Shown here one piece after another: positions 6,296 through 12,857 of a stretch of DNA of 13,982 bases. The DNA is from Cytophagaceae bacterium (GTDB taxonomy: Bacteria; Bacteroidota; Bacteroidia; Cytophagales; Flexibacteraceae). How positions within the stretch are numbered: the stretch's first letter is position 1; each line of letters begins with the position of its first letter. The stretch covers positions 1-13,982 of the forward strand of contig CANHWS010000058.1 in assembly GCA_947464365.1 (NCBI GenBank), read 5' to 3'. The notes under the pieces are model-generated. The model ran no database searches and was not told the DNA's origin. It worked only from the letters and a program-made list of their open reading frames with translations. Made by a program: the position numbers and the translations under genes.

Positions 6296-7903
6296 CTACC
6301 AGAACTTGAAGTACAAGAACACCAAGGCGATCAGGATGGTGATGGCGCCAATGTTGAAGATTGGACCAGTTTTGAATAGTCGAGAGCTGATATCGATTGA
6401 TTTGGCCTTGTCTTCTTCTGTCTGAGCTTTAGAAAGTGAGGCCGCAATCATGATGGCACTCAGGATCAGGAAGCTGTATCCCATCCGGTCAAGGAAAGGA
6501 ATCTCAGAAAGTGAAGGGGTAAACTTGAAGATCAATGAGATTGGCAAGGTAGCCAAAGCGACTGCCAAGGCACCAGTGGCATTGGCACGACGCCAGAACA
6601 AGCCAAACAAGAAAATGGTAAAGATACCTGGGCTGAAAAACCCTGTAAACTCTTGGATGTAGGTAAAGCCACCACCAAGCTTCTCGATGTTATTGGCAAT
6701 TAGGATAGCAATCGGGATTGCAATCACCAAGGACAGACCAGTGGTAACTCGCCCAACGTTGATTAGGTGGCTTTCGGACTTGTCTTTGCCGAACAATGGC
6801 TTGTAAATATCCATCGTGAAGATGGTTGCGATGCTATTGGTTTTGCTGCTAAGGGATCCGACAATGGCCGCAACCAATGCTGCAAAAGCTAAGCCTTTTA
6901 CACCTGGGAACAAAAATGTATTGAGCAGGTAGGGATAGGTTTCGTCTGCTTGCTTAATAATGTCACTAGCACCTTGTTCGCCTGCCTTGAATAGCCCAGC
7001 AGCGACAATACCTGGCACCACCACGATCAGCGGCATGAGTAGTTTCAGAAATCCGGCCAAGATAATACCGTTTTGGGCCTCAGTTAGGCTTTTGGCTGCA
7101 AGCGCACGCTGGGTGATGTATTGGTTAAAGCCCCAATAGTTAAGGTTCACGACCCACATAGAGCCAATCAAAACCGTTAAGCCTGGTAGATCAGAGTAGA
7201 ACTCATCACCTTCGGAAAAAATCATGTGGAACTTCTCAGGCATCTCAGTGGTCATACGGCTTACACCAGCCATGATACCACCATCATGTCCGTAGGCATT
7301 AAGTGCCAAATAGGTCGTGATCAAACCACCCAGAACAAGGAAGGTGACCTGAATCGGATCTGTAAAAGCAATGGCTTTAAGACCACCAAAAACAGTGTAG
7401 AGTGCACTGAAAACCGCAATACTAACGACTGCTATGCTGAGATCAACATCAAATACTTTATGGATACAGATAGCACCAAGGTACATGATGGAAGTAAGGT
7501 TAACCAAGACGTACAAGGCGAGCCAGAATACAGCAAGGCTAGTAGAGACCCTGCTATCATAGCGCATCTTCAAGAACTCAGGCATCGACATGATGCGTTT
7601 TTCGAGGAAAACTGGGACGAAAAACTTACCTACGACGATCAAAGTAGCTGCAGCCATCCACTCATAAGTAGCGATAGCGAGGCCCATCTTGAAGCCAGAG
7701 CCTGTCATACCAATTAGCTGCTCGGCGCTGATGTTGGCCGCAATCAGCGAGGTGCCAATGGCCCACCATGGCAGGGTGTTACCAGCCACAAAATAGTCTC
7801 TGGTGTCCTTCTTTTCGCCCTTTTTGCTGCGCGACACATACAAGGCAATGCTGACGACAATCGCACAGTAGCCTAAGAATACCGCAATGTCTATTTGATT
7901 CAT
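6296..7903 (-). CDS. Sodium/sugar symporter (SSS family, vSGLT-like)
   Basis: A 535-residue membrane protein with about 14 hydrophobic segments, the usual number and length for the solute:sodium symporter family. From residue 37 on (YFVAGNTLPWWAIGTSLIAAN) it resembles Vibrio vSGLT closely. The residues that, as I recall, bind galactose in vSGLT have counterparts at an offset of about 7: Q62 (ISAEQ), E81 (TYEW), N253 and the gating Y256 (NLNYWGFN), and K287 (FLKLLMP); Q417 may match Q428. The vSGLT S91 position appears to be A84. The LSSKTNS segment (351-357) lies in TM8, near the Na2 site. It would bring a hexose across the inner membrane with sodium. The secreted GH3 in the same window is a plausible source of substrate. 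It has its own terminator, and a 5' leader with an inverted repeat. The ATG at 7903 is clear. Confidence 0.92.
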   Translation of the reverse strand: MNQIDIAVFLGYCAIVVSIALYVSRSKKGEKKDTRDYFVAGNTLPWWAIGTSLIAANISAEQLIGMTGSGFKMGLAIATYEWMAAATLIVVGKFFVPVFLEKRIMSMPEFLKMRYDSRVSTSLAVFWLALYVLVNLTSIMYLGAICIHKVFDVDLSIAVVSIAVFSALYTVFGGLKAIAFTDPIQVTFLVLGGLITTYLALNAYGHDGGIMAGVSRMTTEMPEKFHMIFSEGDEFYSDLPGLTVLIGSMWVVNLNYWGFNQYITQRALAAKSLTEAQNGIILAGFLKLLMPLIVVVPGIVAAGLFKAGEQGASDIIKQADETYPYLLNTFLFPGVKGLAFAALVAAIVGSLSSKTNSIATIFTMDIYKPLFGKDKSESHLINVGRVTTGLSLVIAIPIAILIANNIEKLGGGFTYIQEFTGFFSPGIFTIFLFGLFWRRANATGALAVALATLPISLIFKFTPSLSEIPFLDRMGYSFLILSAIMIAASLSKAQTEEDKAKSIDISSRLFKTGPIFNIGAITILIALVFLYFKFW

Positions 7904-7947
7904 CGGAAAATTTGGGTAAAAAATGTTCGGGATAATTCGGTCTTAGT

Positions 7948-7986
7948 TGGCATTGGTAACGGTAGACGAACTAGCACCCAATGCCA
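7948..7986 (-). promoter_or_regulatory. Inverted repeat in the symporter leader
   Basis: Perfect 9-bp arms TGGCATTGG (7948-7956) and CCAATGCCA (7978-7986) enclose 21 bases. The nearer arm ends 44 bases before the symporter start codon. It could be an operator for a two-fold symmetric regulator or a leader-RNA hairpin; it has no T tail, so it is not a terminator for an upstream gene. Confidence 0.4.
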
Positions 7987-7994
7987 CTTGTCTG

Positions 7995-8002
7995 CAATTA
8001 TA
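7995..8002 (-). promoter_or_regulatory. Weak candidate -7/-10 box for the symporter gene
   Basis: On the minus strand TATAATTG differs from TAnnTTTG at one base and also reads as a sigma-70-like TATAAT. I could not find a TTG at the right distance upstream, so this is weak. If used, the transcript would begin about 85 bases before the ATG and carry the inverted repeat near its 5' end. Confidence 0.25.
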
Positions 8003-8110
8003 TTACTAATTGTCTAAAAAGCAGGCACATTGGCTCAAAACTTCGCAATTGGCCACTTTTTGTGGGCCTCGGCATGGCTGTAAGCATCATGGATGGCATC
8101 TCTATCAAAG

Positions 8111-8154
8111 GCAGAAAATCAAAAGACCTCACATAGGATTACCTAAGTGAGGTC
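8111..8154 (-). terminator. Rho-independent terminator of the serBA fusion gene
   Basis: Arms GACCTCAC (8125-8132) and GTGAGGTC (8147-8154) pair perfectly. After one mismatch, TAGG/CCTA (8134-8137 with 8142-8145) extend the stem. Read on the minus strand the stem is followed by TTTTGATTTTC. It begins 85 bases after the stop of the fusion gene. Confidence 0.8.
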
Positions 8155-8238
8155 GATGGCAGGGGTAAATAATCAGCCAAGTATAGAAAAAGAAGTTACA
8201 AAATCGTCACCAAGCACGATTGGCTGCAGATCGGCAGC

Positions 8239-10158
8239 CTAATACAGCACCCGGAACTTGATGGTATCGGTGATGCCTTTGAGCTCGGCAATGGTGTCCT
8301 TTTCGTAGCTGCGGTCCACGTCGGTGATCACATAGCCGATGACGTCATTGGTCTTGAGGTACTGGCCCATAATGTTGACCTTTTGGTCGGCCAAGACACT
8401 GTTGATCCTGGCCAAAATACCAGGAACATTGTGGTGGACGTGCATCAAGCGATGCGCATTGGTTAAGGTCGGTAGCTGGATGTTCGGGAAGTTGACTGAC
8501 ATATAGGTGCTGCCTGTGTTCACATACTCGATGAGCTTATCGGGTACATAGGTTGCGATATTGAGCTGGGCCTCTTCGGTGCTACCGCCGATGTGAGGGG
8601 TAAGGATCACGTTAGGCAATCCACGAAGTGGGCTCAAGAACTCCTCCTTGTTGTTAGCTGGCTCGTAGGGGAAAACGTCTAGAGCTGCACCAAGGACTTT
8701 GCCACTTTTTAGGTTGGCCACCAAGGCATCGACATCCACAACATGGCCACGTGATAAGTTCACGAACACGACACCATCCTTCATTTGGTCAAATTCTCGC
8801 GCGCCGATGACATGGGTGTTCTCTTTCCGCCCATCGATATGAAGGGTCACTATGTCAGATTGTTGCAAGAGGTCATCTAGTGACTTGCACTTGTGTGCGT
8901 TACCAAGGCCTAATTTGTCCACAATGTCATAATAAACGACCTGCATCCCGAGTGACTCTGCCAGAACAGAAAGCTGCGTGCCAATGCTGCCATAGCCAAT
9001 GATACCTAGGCGTTTGCCCCTGATCTCGAAGCTATTACCTGCACTTTTGTTCCAGACACCATTGTGCATCTGGTTGCTTTTTTCGGTTACGTTCCGGAGC
9101 AGGAGGATGATCTCGCCAAGTGCCAGCTCGACGACGGAGCGGGTATTGCTGTATGGGGCGTTAAAGACGGCCACACCTTTGCGCAAACAGGCCTTGGTAT
9201 CGATCTGGTTGGTGCCGATACAAAAGGCGCCAATGGCGATTAGTTTGTTGGCTGATGCCAATACGCGTTCGGTAACTTGGGTTTTGGACCGAATGCCTAG
9301 GATGCTGACTTGCTGGATACGCTCACAAAGTTCGTCTTCGCTTAGTGCACCCGAGGCCACCTCGACAGTATAGCCTTCTGCCTCAAAGACCTGGGCTGCA
9401 TGTGGGTGGATGTTTTCTAACAACAGTACGTTGATACGGTTCTTAGGATAAGAAATACTCATAGGAAGCTGGTTGATATACAATATTTCGTCTAGGCTGG
9501 CTGCAACATGGTCTGCCACTTCTACCACCTGGGCTCGCTCAATATTTTCGGTAAAGGCATAAAACTTATTGGCAAGGCCAGCCTCACGGATTTCGTAGTC
9601 CGTGTAGCCATCACCAATAACATAGACATCACCAGGAAGGGCTAGCTGGTGCAGCAACTTGACTTTACCTTTGTCTTGAGCAAGCGGATTGCTCTGGTCA
9701 CAGCCCGTTATGTTGCCGACCACATCATATTTAAAAGTATTGGCATAAACATGTGCAGCATCGATGCCAAACTCTGCCACAATGGGCTCAATGATCTCCC
9801 GAAAACCACTACTTACGATCAACACCTGCCCCTGATGTGCCCTGAAGAATGCCTCATTTCGGGCAAAGCTGGCTGAGACCTTATTTCTCAGGACCTTAAC
9901 AGTAGTTGCAATATCTGCCTGACGTGCACCAAGTAGTGCCAACCGTTGGCTCAAGGCTTTGGCAAACGATAGCTGCCCACACATCGCTAGGTCTGTCAAT
10001 TCCTTGATTTTGATGAGACGACCTTCTGCCTCTGGATGGCCCGAAAGGGATATCATAGCTAACTCATCCATCGCCTCCACCTGCATAAAGGTGCTGTCAA
10101 AGTCAATGACATAATAGGTAGATGGATGTGGTTTGGTATTGACTGGCGTGTCTTGCAT
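8239..10158 (-). CDS. Fused phosphoserine phosphatase (SerB) - 3-phosphoglycerate dehydrogenase (SerA) with ACT domain
   Basis: A 639-residue protein joining two enzymes of the phosphorylated serine pathway. Residues about 14-225 are a SerB-type HAD phosphatase: DFDST 19-23 (nucleophile D19, acid/base D21), a cap that follows SerB closely (VEAMDELA, then LSFAKALSQRLALL), VSSG 115-118, and GDGYTD 182-187. Residues about 242-552 are an E. coli-type D-3-phosphoglycerate dehydrogenase: NAD-binding GYGSIG 388-393, and the catalytic triad R470 (NLSRG), E499 (DVFPYEP), H522 (TPHIGGS). A C-terminal ACT domain keeps H575, N577 and N595, which align with the serine-binding H344, N346 and N364 of E. coli SerA, so feedback inhibition by serine is expected. 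SerC, the intervening transaminase, is not in the window. I chose the ATG at 10158; a TTG at 10200 would place a 20-base dyad inside the coding region. The gene stands alone, with its own terminator. Confidence 0.93.
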   Translation of the reverse strand: MQDTPVNTKPHPSTYYVIDFDSTFMQVEAMDELAMISLSGHPEAEGRLIKIKELTDLAMCGQLSFAKALSQRLALLGARQADIATTVKVLRNKVSASFARNEAFFRAHQGQVLIVSSGFREIIEPIVAEFGIDAAHVYANTFKYDVVGNITGCDQSNPLAQDKGKVKLLHQLALPGDVYVIGDGYTDYEIREAGLANKFYAFTENIERAQVVEVADHVAASLDEILYINQLPMSISYPKNRINVLLLENIHPHAAQVFEAEGYTVEVASGALSEDELCERIQQVSILGIRSKTQVTERVLASANKLIAIGAFCIGTNQIDTKACLRKGVAVFNAPYSNTRSVVELALGEIILLLRNVTEKSNQMHNGVWNKSAGNSFEIRGKRLGIIGYGSIGTQLSVLAESLGMQVVYYDIVDKLGLGNAHKCKSLDDLLQQSDIVTLHIDGRKENTHVIGAREFDQMKDGVVFVNLSRGHVVDVDALVANLKSGKVLGAALDVFPYEPANNKEEFLSPLRGLPNVILTPHIGGSTEEAQLNIATYVPDKLIEYVNTGSTYMSVNFPNIQLPTLTNAHRLMHVHHNVPGILARINSVLADQKVNIMGQYLKTNDVIGYVITDVDRSYEKDTIAELKGITDTIKFRVLY

Positions 10159-10180
10159 CAGCAGACGTTGGAGCGGCTGG

Positions 10181-10200
10181 TTGGACCAAAGTTGGTCCAA
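10181..10200 (-). promoter_or_regulatory. Perfect dyad (candidate operator) upstream of the serBA fusion
   Basis: TTGGACCAAAGTTGGTCCAA consists of perfect 9-bp arms around a 2-base AG spacer. It ends 22 bases before the chosen ATG. A 2-base loop cannot close an RNA hairpin well, so a DNA site for a dimeric regulator is more likely than an RNA element. On the minus strand it includes CAACTTTG, one base from a Bacteroidota -7 box, though no TTG lies at the right distance. No regulator gene is adjacent. Confidence 0.5.
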
Positions 10201-10389
10201 ACGCTAGGAAGGATGTGTTGTCAGAGGTATAAAAATCTTTTGGTGTATTGGGCCGCAAGTTAGGGATAAGGCACGGACCATGCCGCCCGACCTGTCAGAA
10301 ATAATAATGCCTCTACAATGCATGGTGCTGGCAGTGGCATCAGATTGCGGGTAAATTAAGCCCAATTGGCAAGGTTAAAATCGTCCCTC

Positions 10390-11292
10390 CTAGAAACTGT
10401 AAGAATAGGACACATAAGGCAAAGGATAGTTCTGGAGGGAAGATCCAAATAGTCCCAAATCCCATGTGCTATTTTGTTTTCTGTTGTCTATGCGCAAACC
10501 TCCCATCACGGCATAACCGATGACCGACTGGCTGTATTCGGCCACCACGGACAAAGTATTAGTGGCACGTGCATGGACTGCGACAGTGCCCATCCAGGTG
10601 CTGCCATAGTTGACGGTCTTGCCATTGTTGGATGTGTTAAAATCCCATAGCCTAACCATTGGGATGATATTACCATCACCGATTATATAGCTGGTGCTAA
10701 CACTAAAGTTATAGTCCTGGCCGCCATAGCCAGCGATAAACGTAGGGGTAACACTATAGCCGTTGTGTTTGGTTGAGGTAAAATAGGACGCCTCGGTAAA
10801 CTGAGAAGTGTAAGTTAACATACCGCCAACACGGAGCATCGGGTAGATTTCGTGCGTGGACTTGAGGTTAATATAGAACGGGAAGGCCAGTGGAGAAACC
10901 AAGGCGCCTACGTTAAGCGAAATCCAGTCTGTGAAACCGATTTCTAGCCTATTGAGTAGCCCCATAAAGTTGTTGTAGTGGCCAGTCCGACCAGGCTGGC
11001 ACAAGGATGAAGGTGCCAATAAGATGCTTCGAGAACTATTGATGAGGTTATAGTCAAAACCATTGACGTTGGCTTTGCTCTGATCAGCATTGGGGTTACC
11101 CGGCTTTGGTGGCAGGATAGGCTTAGGCGTATCAGCAGGTGCTGGGACCACAGGAGGAGGTACCGGAGCAGGTACCGGTGGAACGGGAACAGGTGGTGGT
11201 GTAGGCTCGGTCTGTGCAAATGCAAGTTGTTGAAGCCCAACTATGGCAACAAACAAAGTAGATAGGATGTACTTAGTAAAGGTATTTTTCAT
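10390..11292 (-). CDS. Exported proline-rich probable outer-membrane beta-barrel protein
   Basis: I do not recognise a named family. The 300-residue product starts MKNTFTKYILSTLFVAIVG, a classic signal peptide (basic n-region, hydrophobic core) with likely cleavage AFA|Q after residue 26. A proline-rich linker of about 35 residues follows (29-64, mostly Pro, Val and Ala). From about residue 75 it alternates polar and hydrophobic residues with many aromatic and Gly positions, and ends in YVSYSYSF, a terminal-Phe signature of outer-membrane beta-barrels inserted by BamA. The barrel would be small (perhaps 10 to 12 strands). The first methionine of the frame, at 11403, would put a cysteine-rich, non-signal stretch in front, so the start at 11292 is much better. 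It lies between the MpaB-like gene and serBA on the same strand; no terminator is evident downstream. Confidence 0.75.
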   Translation of the reverse strand: MKNTFTKYILSTLFVAIVGLQQLAFAQTEPTPPPVPVPPVPAPVPPPVVPAPADTPKPILPPKPGNPNADQSKANVNGFDYNLINSSRSILLAPSSLCQPGRTGHYNNFMGLLNRLEIGFTDWISLNVGALVSPLAFPFYINLKSTHEIYPMLRVGGMLTYTSQFTEASYFTSTKHNGYSVTPTFIAGYGGQDYNFSVSTSYIIGDGNIIPMVRLWDFNTSNNGKTVNYGSTWMGTVAVHARATNTLSVVAEYSQSVIGYAVMGGLRIDNRKQNSTWDLGLFGSSLQNYPLPYVSYSYSF

Positions 11293-11445
11293 GATAAGCA
11301 GAACGGGTTTCGTGCAACAACAGGCCAGCTGTACAGCTATTGTCTTGTGCCCTCCCACAACATTTGAGCCACAATCTGCCAAAACCGCAATGGCAGCCAT
11401 CATAATACCGAGGCGCTGCCTAGGTGACAGTGGCAGGTAGGGGCA

Positions 11446-12486
11446 TTAGCTAGCCATTTTAGCATATTGCCACTTTAGGTATTGCGCCATCAGGCTTAGC
11501 TGCCAGCTAGTCGCAGGCAAAACATCTGGAGCGATACCAATGGTGACAGAAGCCTGGTCACCTAAGAAGAACTTAAGCATCTGGCTAGCTTTAGGCACAA
11601 GTTGGGCTCCTACGTTATTAGCCATTAGGTTGGCATCGAGCGCGGCGCAAAGGCTTTGGGTAAGGGCATTGGCTTGATCGCTAGGGCTGAAACACAACTT
11701 TGCTATCCGTTGTTCGGTTGCCCAAGCGGCTTTGGCATCTGGCGGCAATAAGACCTTATCTACCCCAAGTGCGTTGCTGATATTGTTCCAGATCTGGAGC
11801 CAAGCCTCAGTCACTTGCGGCGAGATAGCGATCCCCATTTTGCGAAGCCCCCGCAACACCACCATGCTAAACGATAAGCCAGTTCCTAGCAACTCAGTCT
11901 GGTTGATCGCTACATACTCTGGGCGGTGACGGGCGGACATCATCCGGACAAGTGTATGGACTAACCGCACGCGTAACAAAACTTCGGTCAACTGACTGCT
12001 TGGTCCAAACGGACTTATTTCCGAAAAAACAGCATCAATAAACTGAGCCGTTTCTGCTAGCCGAGCCAACGGATCAGTATGGAGGCGTTTACTATGTAAC
12101 AATGTGGCTGCTCCTTCGGCAGACTGGTAACAATAGGGCAAACCATAGGTCCCTAAAACCAAAAACACGGCACTTTTATGTTCCTCAAAAAAGCCCTTTG
12201 CTAGCTTCACTGAGCCATCGTCCATCGGAAGATGCCAACGACCCTCGATTTTGGTCTCGAGCTGGCGCAAACTAGATGGCAGAGGTGTTAAGGTTCTCCA
12301 GTCCTGTAGCCGGCAGGAAGCAAAAGCTGCCATCATCTCGTCTTGTCCTGCCGAGGTAGCCCATTCTGTCACGATACCGTCAAAGGTGGCATCCCCAGTC
12401 CTAATCCCGGCCTCGAGCACCTGCTGGGTAGAGAGTGCCTTTAGGTAGGGTTGGCCTATAAGGTTGTTAGTTTGGTCAGCAGTCAT
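11446..12486 (-). CDS. DUF2236 / MpaB-type haem oxygenase-like protein
   Basis: A 346-residue, mostly helical protein of the DUF2236 family, which includes the fungal oxygenase MpaB and the bacterial rubber oxygenase Lcp. Family-like stretches are GTYGLPYCYQSAEGAATLL (112-130), KRLHTDPLARLAET (133-146), LLRVRLVHTLVR (170-181) and NQTELLGTGLSFS (195-207) followed by LRGLRKMGI (211-219). By analogy with Lcp, H177 in RLVHTLVR is the likely axial haem ligand, and R142/T146 lie on the helix that faces the haem; this is from family memory. No signal peptide is present, unlike secreted Lcp, so it is probably cytoplasmic. The substrate is unknown. The EboA family was considered because of the nearby ebo genes and rejected. 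The ATG at 12486 is the natural start. It stands alone, 153 bases upstream of the outer-membrane protein gene. Confidence 0.8.
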   Translation of the reverse strand: MTADQTNNLIGQPYLKALSTQQVLEAGIRTGDATFDGIVTEWATSAGQDEMMAAFASCRLQDWRTLTPLPSSLRQLETKIEGRWHLPMDDGSVKLAKGFFEEHKSAVFLVLGTYGLPYCYQSAEGAATLLHSKRLHTDPLARLAETAQFIDAVFSEISPFGPSSQLTEVLLRVRLVHTLVRMMSARHRPEYVAINQTELLGTGLSFSMVVLRGLRKMGIAISPQVTEAWLQIWNNISNALGVDKVLLPPDAKAAWATEQRIAKLCFSPSDQANALTQSLCAALDANLMANNVGAQLVPKASQMLKFFLGDQASVTIGIAPDVLPATSWQLSLMAQYLKWQYAKMAS

Positions 12487-12857
12487 CGTACTGTCCTAAC
12501 CATGTATAGAACCTGTCTGTTTAGCTATCGGGACAAATGGAGCGAACATTTGAGCAAGCGACTGTCAACAGAACCTAGATATGACGATCGTTTTGTGGCA
12601 AATACAATGGGATCGGTACGTTATACTAGGGTCTGGTCTAGGCCATTTGTAATGTTTGGGTAAGGTGGATGTCAGAAAACTTCAGACCAAAGGTCCGTCA
12701 ACTAGTGGTTGATAAATTGCCTGAAAAATACAGAAAAACGCAATTTTTAGCCCCAAGACAGGGTCCAAAACGTATGGCTATGGATTTCTAGGTCCTGATC
12801 CTGTATCTTGCCCAAACTTTCCCCAAACGATAAAAGGGCAACACGCTTTAGCAATAG
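12487..12857. other. Divergent intergenic region between the MpaB-like and GH3 genes
   Basis: This 371-base gap should hold both divergent promoters. On the minus strand TCCATTTG (12534-12541) has a TTG 24 bases upstream (12566-12568), slightly too far for a good fit. On the plus strand a sigma-70-like TATACT near 12622-12627 lies over 200 bases before GH3, and no convincing nearer site is seen. Near GH3 the region becomes A-rich and contains two small dyads: TCAAC-TAGTG-GTTGA (12698-12712) and AAATTGC (12714-12720) / GCAATTT (12740-12746). No gene, tRNA or repeat family is evident. Confidence 0.5.
12714..12746 (+). repeat. Inverted repeat upstream of the GH3 gene
   Basis: Arms AAATTGC (12714-12720) and GCAATTT (12740-12746) flank 19 A-rich bases. 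It sits about 110 bases before the GH3 start and directly after another small dyad (12698-12712). It could be an operator or a weak hairpin. The arms are short and A/T-rich, so chance is possible. Confidence 0.25.

Larger units (their letters stand above)
7904..8238 (-). other. Intergenic region between serBA and the symporter gene
   Basis: This 335-base gap lies between two minus-strand genes. Its right part holds the serBA terminator, and its left part holds the presumed symporter promoter and leader with an inverted repeat, each listed separately. The bases just before the symporter ATG are A/T-rich (ATTTTTTACCC on the minus strand), typical of leaders without a Shine-Dalgarno sequence. 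I see no small gene, tRNA or repeat family here. Confidence 0.6.

Noticed and set aside
7226..7717. A 163-codon plus-strand frame antisense to the symporter gene
   Set aside because: Low-complexity polar composition and complete overlap with transmembrane coding sequence; a shadow frame.
10159..10200. Extension of the SerB-SerA fusion to a TTG start at 10200
   Set aside because: The added 14 residues match nothing in SerB, and the DNA is a perfect dyad; the ATG at 10158 places the DFDST motif at a normal distance from the N-terminus.
11155..11210. Repeated GGTACCGG-like units resembling a minisatellite
   Set aside because: They encode the proline/valine linker of the outer-membrane protein; the repetition is explained by biased amino-acid composition and is irregular.
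11293..11403. Extension of the outer-membrane protein to a methionine at 11403
   Set aside because: The extra 37 residues contain four cysteines and would bury a textbook signal peptide inside the protein.
11999..12012. TTGGTCCAAACG, a 12-base match to the right edge of the serBA dyad at 10192-10203
   Set aside because: It lies inside the MpaB-like coding sequence, has no second arm there, and 12-base matches are expected by chance in a window this long.
11446..12486. Possible EboA, suggested by the nearby ebo genes
   Set aside because: The motifs around RLVHTLVR and NQTELLGTGLSFS fit the DUF2236/MpaB family instead, and the gene is about 5 kb from eboE with unrelated genes between.
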